Part shown: piece by piece, positions 54,335 through 64,000 of the stretch
Numbering within the stretch: the stretch's first letter is position 1
Layout of the letters: each line of letters starts with the position of its first letter
NCBI RefSeq assembly: GCF_029223185.1
Contig: NZ_JARHUG010000017.1
Coordinates: 1 to 64,000, forward strand
DNA: 64,000 nucleotides
Source: Aliiglaciecola sp. CAU 1673
GTDB lineage: Bacteria > Pseudomonadota > Gammaproteobacteria > Enterobacterales > Alteromonadaceae
Direction of reading: 5' to 3'
The notes under the pieces: generated by a model
Seen by the model: the letters and a program-made list of their open reading frames with translations, nothing else
What the model was told of the DNA's origin: nothing
The model's database searches: none
Translations under genes and position numbers: made by a program

Positions 54335-56650
54335 ATGAAACTTAGAACAAAATTGGCTATCGGCATGGTAGCCGGTGCTTTGACTATGGCACTGCAGCCA
54401 CTCTCACCGGCCTTGGCAGCTCCCCCACATGACAAAGCAGACAATAAGCAAAAGTTTAAAGATGATTTACCGCATCCACTGGAAGAAAAGCGTCGAGCGA
54501 AACGACAGGAAGCTTTAAAACAAGTGATAGCCCAAGGAAAAGCCAAGGGCAAAGTACACCAAGTAGCTAAAGGCCAATTTGTTGAGCTTGAGCGGGAAGG
54601 TGAAGAATCTATTTGGACTGTTTTAGGCGAATTTGGCCAACTTGACTCACCCTTTGGCATCTTGCAAGGCGGACTTCCAGGCCCCATGCATAATAAAATC
54701 CCTGAGCCTGATCGTAATGTAGATAACTCTACTATTTGGGTCGAAGATTTCAGCAAAGCACATTACGAAGAATTACTTTTTTCCGAAGCACCCGGCGCTA
54801 TCTCAATGCGCAATTTCTATATCGAACTTTCTGCCAATCGTTATACGGTTAATGGAGAAATCACAGATTGGGTTCAGGTGCCATATAGGGCAGCCCATTA
54901 CGGCCGTGATTATTGTGGTGGCATCGTTTGTCAAACTACCTGGTGGTTTGTTCGTGATTCAGTCAACGCTTGGTATCAGGCCCAACTGAACGCTGGCATG
55001 ACGGCCGCCGAGATCGACGATTACCTTAGCCAATTTGATGTTTGGGACAGATACGATTATGACGGCGACGGCAATTTCGATGAGCCGGACGGTTATATAG
55101 ATCACTTCCAGGCAGTGCATGCTGGTGAGGGACAAGAGACCGGCGGTGGCGCCCAAGGCAGTGACGCGATTTGGAGTCATAGATGGTATGTACAGCTAAC
55201 CCCTATTGGTGCTGGAGGGCCGGTTTTAGATAACGGCAACCAAGTGCTGTTTGGCGGCACCCGTGTGGGAAATTCAAAATACTGGATAGGTGACTACACA
55301 GTTGAGCCTGAAAATGGTGCTGTCGGCGTTTTTGCCCATGAGTATGCACACGATCTGGGCTTACCCGACCTCTATGACACTTCAGGTAATGTGTGTGGTT
55401 CAGCTTGCGAGAATTCCACCGCATTTTGGACCCTGATGTCATCTGGCTCGTACGGCAATGACGGCAATCCGGAAAATGGTATCGGTACCAAACCCACCCA
55501 TATGGGTGCCTGGGAGAAATTCCAACTTGGCTGGTTAAATTACGAGGTAGCCCAGGCGGGTCAAAAGTCAGAACATAAGTTGGGACCGGCTACCGCTAAC
55601 ACCAAACAAGCGCAGGCCCTGTTTGTCTTACTGCCCGACAAGGAAAAAGTTGTGCAGGTCGGCACGGCATACTCCGGTCAGTACTTCTGGTACAGTGGCC
55701 AGGGCAACAATCTGGACAATAGCATGGCCAAGGATTTCTTCTTGCCGGCTAACGCCAGCATCAGCACCTGGGTAAATTTCGATATTGAAACCGACTGGGA
55801 TTATGCCTATTTGGTAATATCGACCGATGGCGGAGCTACCTGGACAACGTTGGCAAATAACCTCTCGACCAACAGCGATCCTAATGGTCAAAACCTGGGT
55901 AACGGATTAACCGGCAACTCCGGTGGTTGGACACAACTAAACGCAGACTTATCAGCCTTTAGTGGTAACGTGCTGTTAGGATTCCGCTACGTTACAGACG
56001 GTTTTGTGGTAAATCCCGGCTTACAAGTCGACGACATTCACGTCAGTGGTCAAGCGCTTGAGGATGCTGAGACACCTATGGGATGGGCGTATTCCGGCTT
56101 CACCCGCACGGATGGCACCAGCACCAGCTATCACTTCAATGCCTATGTAGCCGAGTTCAGGAACTATCGGGGCTTCGATGACAGTCTGCGCACCGGTCCT
56201 TATAACTTCGGCTTCCTGGACAATCCCGCGTTGGGCAATTGGGTAGAGCATTTCTCTTATCAGGACGGACTGCTGATCAGCTACTGGGATACCTCTGAAG
56301 AAGACAACAGCACCAGTGCACATCCCGGCTCAGGCTTAATTCTGCCTGTGGATGCCCATCCCGAAACCATGTTCCGGGCAGATGGTGCTCCCTGGCGTTC
56401 AAGAATTCAGTCTTATGACTCTACCTTTGGACTGGACGCGACGGAAGCATTAGAGCTGCACTATCTTAGCCAGCCTTCGTGGCACCCCAGCCAGAGTGCT
56501 GTTCCGGTATTCAACGATAATATTCAGTACTGGAATCCTCAGACACCCACGTCCGGTGTGATTAATCCTCACACTGGCACGCAAATTCGGGTGAAGAGTA
56601 TTAGTGCTCAGGGTAACTTTATGCAGGTACAGGTATCACCGGTGAAGTGA
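54335..56650 (+). CDS. Secreted immune inhibitor A-type metalloprotease (M6)
   Basis: A 771-residue protease with a signal peptide (to ALA, about residue 28), a Lys-rich propeptide, the M6 domain with zinc site HEYAHDLGLPD (H335, E336, H339, D345), and a C-terminal region with MAM/LamG-like beta repeats (residues 430-580). DYDGDGNFDEPDGYIDH suggests calcium binding. M6 enzymes digest host or prey proteins such as antimicrobial peptides. AAGG precedes the ATG, and three GAACAT repeats lie just before it. A strong terminator follows. Confidence 0.94.
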   Translation: MKLRTKLAIGMVAGALTMALQPLSPALAAPPHDKADNKQKFKDDLPHPLEEKRRAKRQEALKQVIAQGKAKGKVHQVAKGQFVELEREGEESIWTVLGEFGQLDSPFGILQGGLPGPMHNKIPEPDRNVDNSTIWVEDFSKAHYEELLFSEAPGAISMRNFYIELSANRYTVNGEITDWVQVPYRAAHYGRDYCGGIVCQTTWWFVRDSVNAWYQAQLNAGMTAAEIDDYLSQFDVWDRYDYDGDGNFDEPDGYIDHFQAVHAGEGQETGGGAQGSDAIWSHRWYVQLTPIGAGGPVLDNGNQVLFGGTRVGNSKYWIGDYTVEPENGAVGVFAHEYAHDLGLPDLYDTSGNVCGSACENSTAFWTLMSSGSYGNDGNPENGIGTKPTHMGAWEKFQLGWLNYEVAQAGQKSEHKLGPATANTKQAQALFVLLPDKEKVVQVGTAYSGQYFWYSGQGNNLDNSMAKDFFLPANASISTWVNFDIETDWDYAYLVISTDGGATWTTLANNLSTNSDPNGQNLGNGLTGNSGGWTQLNADLSAFSGNVLLGFRYVTDGFVVNPGLQVDDIHVSGQALEDAETPMGWAYSGFTRTDGTSTSYHFNAYVAEFRNYRGFDDSLRTGPYNFGFLDNPALGNWVEHFSYQDGLLISYWDTSEEDNSTSAHPGSGLILPVDAHPETMFRADGAPWRSRIQSYDSTFGLDATEALELHYLSQPSWHPSQSAVPVFNDNIQYWNPQTPTSGVINPHTGTQIRVKSISAQGNFMQVQVSPVK

Positions 56651-56687
56651 TATAACCTGCTAATTACACCTGTACGTTCTAAATAAT

Positions 56688-56716
56688 AAACCCCGCTATT
56701 GCGGGGTTTTTTCTTT
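56688..56716. terminator. Bidirectional terminator between M6 protease and DUF2798 genes
   Basis: A 9-bp stem (56688-56696 with 56701-56709) with TATT loop, followed by a T tract on the plus strand and preceded by an A tract (AAATAATAAA), so it can serve both convergent genes. Confidence 0.85.
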
Positions 56717-56723
56717 GTGGTCC

Positions 56724-57167
56724 TTAGCTTTCCAGAAAACGCTCCAGCCTCGGCTTGATTACAAGAGACATGAAAACTGAAATCAACAGACCAACCGGCA
56801 AGGCAACTATGAAGGCTGGCCACCAGTGACCCATCAGCTCCGTCAATGAGGCCATTCCAACATTATTAACAGTGGTAACTAAAGCCATAGCGGCTTCCAT
56901 AATGACCGCCATCAACACGCCGATGGTGGTGTTTTGCATGAATTCACTAGCCGAAGGTAAAGAGATGGAGACCAGCTTACTGACAATAGCAATCATCAAA
57001 AAACCCAGAGGGGCCATAGTGGCGGCGGACCATACAGTCGAAGTCAGCCATTGCTCAAAAAATCTGTCTGAAAAGCCGATGTTTTTATAGGTCATGGCAA
57101 AGGTCAGAATACCTATCAGAACCAACACTAAAGGGATAAGTACCATCAACTTTTTAACCAATTTCAT
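56724..57167 (-). CDS. DUF2798 family membrane protein
   Basis: A 147-residue inner-membrane protein with four hydrophobic helices in two similar halves: MKLVKKLMVLIPLVLVLIG with LMIAIVSKLV, and NTTIGVLMAVIMEAAMALV with WPAFIVALPVGLLISVFMS. DUF2798 genes often lie next to MarR-type regulators, as here. Function is unknown. It is divergent from marR with two palindromic operators in the 96-base gap. Confidence 0.87.
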   Translation of the reverse strand: MKLVKKLMVLIPLVLVLIGILTFAMTYKNIGFSDRFFEQWLTSTVWSAATMAPLGFLMIAIVSKLVSISLPSASEFMQNTTIGVLMAVIMEAAMALVTTVNNVGMASLTELMGHWWPAFIVALPVGLLISVFMSLVIKPRLERFLES

Positions 57168-57187
57168 GCATACCCCAAACGACTTTA

Positions 57188-57202
57188 GTTGATATTATCA
57201 AC
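57188..57202. promoter_or_regulatory. MarR-type operator, site 1 (perfect palindrome)
   Basis: GTTGATATTATCAAC, a perfect 7+1+7 palindrome, 21 bases before the DUF2798 start. It is the first of two near-identical sites in this gap. Confidence 0.75.
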
Positions 57203-57231
57203 GTTTGATTTGGCGCATGCTACATTTTATA

Positions 57232-57246
57232 GTTGACAATATCAAC
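57232..57246. promoter_or_regulatory. MarR-type operator, site 2
   Basis: GTTGACAATATCAAC, the same palindrome with one mismatch, just before the marR ribosome site. Its centre lies 44 bases from site 1, about four helical turns, so two dimers would bind the same DNA face. This suggests autoregulation and control of the DUF2798 gene. Confidence 0.75.
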
Positions 57247-57263
57247 ATTAAGGAGAGGATAAA

Positions 57264-57689
57264 TTGTACAATGACATGCCGGATACGTTTCTGGCGCTAA
57301 CGTTCAAATTTAAGTCAGCCACCTTAAAAGCGGTTAAGGCAGCAGGCATAGACATTGTGCCGATGGAAATTCAGACACTGCATGTTATCCATAGAAGGGA
57401 TAATTGCACCGCTGCCTATATTTCCGAGCAATTGGAGAGAGATAAAGGGCAAATTGCCCGTTTGGTCAGGGAAATGACGGAGAAAGGTTATATCCACACA
57501 GTGCCGAATCCTGAGGATACAAGAAGCAAATTCATAAAATTGACCGAGTTTGGTCAACAAACGTTGAGCCGAATGTTGGTTATCGAAAATGACATAATTC
57601 AAAGGATGCAGTTGTCTTTAACAACAGAGCAGATCGAAATGTTTAATGAGGTTGCCCTGGCCATGACCCAGAATCTCAGCCAACAGTGA
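57264..57689 (+). CDS. MarR-family transcriptional regulator
   Basis: A 141-residue winged helix-turn-helix regulator. The DNA-binding part reads CTAAYISEQLERDKGQIARLVREMTEKG, followed by the wing NPEDTRSKFIKLTEFG; helices at both ends form the dimer interface. The start is TTG at 57264, since AGGAGAGG ends 6-8 bases before it, whereas the ATG at 57276 is too far. It probably represses itself and the DUF2798 gene through the palindromes upstream. The inducing ligand is unknown. Confidence 0.92.
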   Translation: MYNDMPDTFLALTFKFKSATLKAVKAAGIDIVPMEIQTLHVIHRRDNCTAAYISEQLERDKGQIARLVREMTEKGYIHTVPNPEDTRSKFIKLTEFGQQTLSRMLVIENDIIQRMQLSLTTEQIEMFNEVALAMTQNLSQQ

Positions 57690-57756
57690 AGAATATATAC
57701 TAGTGGTGGGTAGATTTTTATGTATGTAGCTATGTCCCTAACCCTGGTATTGAGAA

Positions 57757-57790
57757 TAAAAAAACCCCGCTATGCGGGGTTTTTTTATTC
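57757..57790. terminator. Bidirectional terminator between marR and atpC
   Basis: An 11-bp stem with TAT loop (57760-57770 with 57774-57784), preceded by an A run and followed by a T run. It ends both the marR transcript and the atp operon. Confidence 0.9.
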
Positions 57791-57798
57791 GGTAAACC

Positions 57799-58215
57799 TT
57801 ACTTACGCAGGTTTTTGATCAGTCTCAGCTGGGCAATAGCTTCGGCCAGTTCAGCGGCAGCTTCGGCATAATCGAAATCCGTACCCGGATTGGCAATATG
57901 CTCTTCGGCGCGACGCTTGGCTTCCATAGCAGCCTGTTCGTCGAGGTCTGCGGCGCGAACCGCTACGTCGGCCAACACAGTCACATTACCAGGCTGAACC
58001 TCTAATACGCCACCGGCGATATAAATCAGCTCTTCATGACCATGTTGCTTGACCAAGCGTACCATACCGGGCTTCAGTGTTGTCAGCAGAGGCGCGTGTC
58101 CGGGATGGATACCCAGCTCACCCTCACTGCCCGTTACCTGGATGGTTTCAACCCGACCGGAGAAAATCTTCTCCTCGGCACTCACCACATCGAGATGTAC
58201 AGTCATAGCAGCCAT
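57799..58215 (-). CDS. atpC: F1Fo ATP synthase epsilon subunit
   Basis: A 138-residue subunit of the central stalk that inhibits ATP hydrolysis. It begins [20 protein letters not shown] and has the usual N-terminal beta-sandwich and C-terminal helix pair. It is the last gene of the atp operon, directly before the terminator. In many relatives glmU follows here, but in this window the neighbour is marR on the other strand. Confidence 0.97.
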   Translation of the reverse strand: MAAMTVHLDVVSAEEKIFSGRVETIQVTGSEGELGIHPGHAPLLTTLKPGMVRLVKQHGHEELIYIAGGVLEVQPGNVTVLADVAVRAADLDEQAAMEAKRRAEEHIANPGTDFDYAEAAAELAEAIAQLRLIKNLRK

Positions 58216-58262
58216 TTCATCTCCTATCAGTTGGAGGCCGCCGGTCGCCCGGCGGCTTCAGC

Positions 58263-60538
<2,276 letters not shown>

Positions 60539-60589
60539 GACACTCTCCCGATTACTCAACGATGGATGCGCCAGAGGCGCATCCTACGA

Positions 60590-62131
60590 TTACCAAGTCT
60601 GCGTAGCCTTGAACTTCTCCAGGGCTTCTTTCAGTTTTGCTTCGATCTCGTCGTTGTAGTTACCGGTACTGTTGATAGTGTTCATCAGCTCGGCGTATTC
60701 GCTGGCCATAAAGGCGTGCAGGGCAGATTCGAAATCCAGCACCTTGTTCAGTTCCACGTCTTTGAGGTAGCGCTTCTCAACGGCAAACAGCGACAAAGCC
60801 ATATTGGCTACGGACAGTGGGCTGTATTGCTTCTGCTTCATCAGCTCGGTAACGCGCTCACCGTGCTCCAGCTGAGAGCGAGTGGCTTCGTCAAGATCTG
60901 AAGCAAACTGAGAGAAGGCCGCCAGTTCGCGGTACTGCGCCAAGGCCAGACGGATACCGCCACCCAGCTTCTTGATGATCTTGGTCTGTGCCGCACCACC
61001 TACACGAGAAACCGAGATACCGGCGTTCACAGCAGGTCGAATACCGGCGTTGAACAGGTTGGTTTCCAGGAAAATCTGACCATCGGTGATAGAGATCACG
61101 TTGGTAGGTACGAAAGCAGAAACGTCACCGGCTTGGGTTTCGATGATTGGCAGTGCGGTCAAAGAACCGGTCTTACCTTTCACTTCACCCTTGGTGAACT
61201 TCTCAACGTAGTTAGCGTTAACACGAGAAGCACGCTCCAGCAGACGGCTGTGCAGATAGAATACGTCACCAGGATAGGCTTCACGACCCGGTGGACGACG
61301 CAACAGCAAAGAAATCTGACGATAAGCAACGGCCTGCTTAGACAGGTCATCATAAATGATCAGGGCATCTTCACCGCGGTCACGGAAGTATTCACCCATG
61401 GTACAACCGGAGTAGGGTGCCAGGAACTGCAGTGCTGCAGATTCAGAGGCAGATGCCGCTACTATGATGGTGTGGGCCAGGGCGCCGTGCTCTTCCAGCT
61501 TGCGTACTACGTTGGCGATAGTAGAAGCCTTCTGGCCTACTGCAACGTAAATACACTTAATACCGGTGCCTTTCTGGTTGATGATGGTGTCAACGGCCAG
61601 AGCGGTCTTACCGGTCTGACGGTCACCGATGATCAGCTCACGCTGGCCGCGGCCAACGGGGATCATGGCGTCGATAGACTTATAACCAGTCTGTACTGGC
61701 TGATCGACCGATTGACGCTCAATTACGCCAGGGGCGATTTTTTCAACCGGCTCGAAACCTTCGGCTTCGATAGAACCTTTACCGTCGATTGGCTCACCCA
61801 GGGTGTTAACCACGCGGCCCAGCAAGTTTCGACCTACAGGTACTTCCAGGATACGGCCGGTAGATTTAACCTTTAAACCTTCCTGCAGGTCAGTGTAAGG
61901 ACCCATCACTACCGCACCTACGGAGTCGCGCTCCAGGTTCAATGCGATGGCAAAACGATTGCCAGGAAGCTCGATCATTTCGCCTTGCATTACATCGGCA
62001 AGGCCATGGATACGGATAATACCGTCGGTTACACCAACGATAGTACCTTCATTACGCGCTTCACTTACTACTTCGAACTGTTCAATGCGTTTTTTGATCA
62101 GTTCTGCAATTTCAGTGGAATTCAATTGCAT
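60590..62131 (-). CDS. atpA: F1Fo ATP synthase alpha subunit
   Basis: A 513-residue non-catalytic nucleotide-binding subunit. It begins [18 protein letters not shown] and contains GDRQTGKTA (Walker A) and [19 protein letters not shown] with the arginine finger. The length matches E. coli AtpA. Confidence 0.98.
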   Translation of the reverse strand: MQLNSTEIAELIKKRIEQFEVVSEARNEGTIVGVTDGIIRIHGLADVMQGEMIELPGNRFAIALNLERDSVGAVVMGPYTDLQEGLKVKSTGRILEVPVGRNLLGRVVNTLGEPIDGKGSIEAEGFEPVEKIAPGVIERQSVDQPVQTGYKSIDAMIPVGRGQRELIIGDRQTGKTALAVDTIINQKGTGIKCIYVAVGQKASTIANVVRKLEEHGALAHTIIVAASASESAALQFLAPYSGCTMGEYFRDRGEDALIIYDDLSKQAVAYRQISLLLRRPPGREAYPGDVFYLHSRLLERASRVNANYVEKFTKGEVKGKTGSLTALPIIETQAGDVSAFVPTNVISITDGQIFLETNLFNAGIRPAVNAGISVSRVGGAAQTKIIKKLGGGIRLALAQYRELAAFSQFASDLDEATRSQLEHGERVTELMKQKQYSPLSVANMALSLFAVEKRYLKDVELNKVLDFESALHAFMASEYAELMNTINSTGNYNDEIEAKLKEALEKFKATQTW

Positions 62132-62144
62132 GCTCTTTTCCCCG

Positions 62145-62678
62145 TTATGCTTGCAACGCGTCGGCTAGACGGTTCAATTTGCTTCTGATGGAACCATCGA
62201 TAACAGTGTCACCGGCTTTAATGATGACGCCGGCGACCAGTGCAGGGTCCACGTTACAATTCAGCTTAACTTTTCGTGCAAGACGTTTTTCAAGAGACGC
62301 GCTGAGGTCGGCTTGTTGCTTGTCGCTAAGCTCAACAGCGGAAGTGACATCTACGTCTATTTCCTTGTCGAATTCAGCTTTCAGCTGGTTAAACATAGCC
62401 AACACTTCAGGAAGCGTGTTCAAGCGTCTGTTCTCGGCCATCACCTTAATCAGGTTCTGACCGTGCTGGTCGAGTTGTTCACCGCACACTTTGATGAATA
62501 TGTCAGCAAGGCTTTCCGGGGCCATGGCTCCGGACAGCAGTTCTTTCATCGTTTCATCAGCGGCAACAGCGGCGGCAAATGCCAGCATTTGCTGGAATTT
62601 GTCCACCGCCTTGTTTTCGACCGCGACATCGAAAGCAGCCTTGGCGTAGGGGCGAGCAATGGTTGTCAGTTCAGACAT
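62145..62678 (-). CDS. atpH: F1Fo ATP synthase delta subunit
   Basis: A 177-residue stator subunit that joins F1 to the b-subunit. It begins [19 protein letters not shown], with the typical C-terminal [21 protein letters not shown]. It lies 13 bases before atpA and 14 after atpF. Confidence 0.97.
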   Translation of the reverse strand: MSELTTIARPYAKAAFDVAVENKAVDKFQQMLAFAAAVAADETMKELLSGAMAPESLADIFIKVCGEQLDQHGQNLIKVMAENRRLNTLPEVLAMFNQLKAEFDKEIDVDVTSAVELSDKQQADLSASLEKRLARKVKLNCNVDPALVAGVIIKAGDTVIDGSIRSKLNRLADALQA

Positions 62679-62692
62679 AAGCTCAATACCCC

Positions 62693-63163
62693 TTAAAGTT
62701 CGGCGACCAGTTTTTCAACTATGTCACTTTGCGCCGCTGCGTCGATTTGACGCGCTAGTATCTTCTCGGCACCGGCAACAGCCAGAGTGGCAACCTGCTT
62801 ACGCAGTTCCTCTTTGGCGCGATTGCGCTCAGCGTCGATCTCGGCTTGGCCGGAAGCAACAATCTTGTTGCGCTCCTCGTGGGCACGTTCCGTCTCTTGT
62901 TCGACGATCTGTGCGGCACGCTTTTTAGCCTGCTCGATAATCTCGGCTGCTTGGTGCTTAGCTTCCTTCAGTTGTTCAGTGGCTTTTTCCTGAGCAATCT
63001 GCAGGTCTTTTTCGGCCCGCTCAGAAGCGGCCAGCCCATCGGCTATTTTCTTCTGGCGCTCTTCGATAGCCGCCATCAATGGTGGCCACACGTACTTCAT
63101 GCAGAACAGCACGAATACGGCGAAGGCAATCAGCTGACCTATTAGAGTGGCGTTAATATTCAC
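62693..63163 (-). CDS. atpF: F1Fo ATP synthase b subunit
   Basis: A 156-residue stator protein: an N-terminal membrane helix ([21 protein letters not shown]) and a long Glu/Lys/Ala-rich coiled coil. The length equals that of E. coli b. A single b gene suggests a homodimeric stator. Confidence 0.97.
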   Translation of the reverse strand: MNINATLIGQLIAFAVFVLFCMKYVWPPLMAAIEERQKKIADGLAASERAEKDLQIAQEKATEQLKEAKHQAAEIIEQAKKRAAQIVEQETERAHEERNKIVASGQAEIDAERNRAKEELRKQVATLAVAGAEKILARQIDAAAQSDIVEKLVAEL

Positions 63164-63206
63164 GACCGCTCCTCCTCGTTAGTTGTTCGCGACAAATGTG
63201 GATAAA

Positions 63207-63443
<237 letters not shown>

Positions 63444-63490
63444 TTAGTTAAGTTAAGGTTCAAAAAATTAGAAACGAATCTCTAATACGT

Positions 63491-64000
<510 letters not shown>

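Noticed and set aside
61133-61876. 247-residue frame antisense to atpA
   Set aside because: Shadow of a highly conserved gene; no start signal.

Overview
The window reads as a chromosomal segment of a marine-type gammaproteobacterium, most likely an Alteromonadales member (Alteromonas/Aestuariibacter/Lacimicrobium-like). This is inferred from gene content: an F1Fo ATPase operon, glmU and glmS, an lptM-dapF-DUF484-xerC-yigB cluster, rph/pyrE divergent from yicC, PEP-CTERM and GlyGly-CTERM sorted proteins, and many c-di-GMP proteins. Base composition looks moderate and even, coding density is high, and I see no prophage, insertion sequence with a transposase, CRISPR array, rRNA or tRNA. The genes are mostly housekeeping with a few accessory islands.

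Layout. 0.1-2.8 kb: glmS and its DeoR-type neighbour (minus strand). 3.0-11.2 kb: a cellulose synthesis operon (unknown membrane protein, bcsA, bcsB, bcsZ, bcsC; plus strand), meeting tail-to-tail a PEP-CTERM 'choice-of-anchor A' surface protein. 12.3-15.6 kb: glmU followed by an unusual AraC-HTH/HDOD fusion regulator. 15.8-17.2 kb: membrane diguanylate cyclase. 17.2-19.9 kb: DNA alkylation repair operon (Ada-AlkA fusion, ogt, EamA transporter). 20.1-24.2 kb: serine hydrolase, then speB-speA putrescine synthesis. 24.4-29.0 kb: lptM-lysA-dapF-DUF484-xerC-yigB operon. 29.0-32.7 kb: minus-strand small enzymes (YkgJ, DUF1993, TrxC, GGCT, MOSC). 32.8-34.2 kb: ECF sigma factor with a candidate membrane anti-sigma and a divergent PspB-like protein that share mirror-image promoter sequences. 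34.2 and 48.3 kb: two inverted copies of a MITE-like element. 34.5-36.9 kb: proBA. 37-46 kb: mixed genes including a fatty acid hydroxylase, Aer-like receptor, hemN, amidohydrolase and dps. 46.3-49.6 kb: Fur-box small gene, then rph-pyrE-tusA and yicC. 49.7-57.7 kb: XRE regulator, secreted and anchored proteins, HD-GYP phosphodiesterase, Atl, DTW tRNA modifier, M6 metalloprotease, and a MarR regulator facing a DUF2798 gene across two palindromic operators. 57.8-64 kb: atpC, D, G, A, H, F, E and part of atpB (cut by the window edge).

How it fits together. The atp genes, glmU, the DeoR gene and glmS lie on one strand in the order known from pseudomonads and enterics, but separated by 42 kb and 11.5 kb of other genes, so an ancestral atp-glmU-glmR-glmS block seems to have been opened here. 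Cellulose export is tied to c-di-GMP: BcsA carries a PilZ domain, and the window also encodes an apparently active diguanylate cyclase with an I-site and an HD-GYP phosphodiesterase. The best leads for new biology are the mirrored ECF promoters with their sigma/anti-sigma/PspB-like set, the Fur-box 67-residue protein, the AraC-HDOD fusion behind glmU, the PEP-CTERM protein next to the cellulose operon, and the MITE family.
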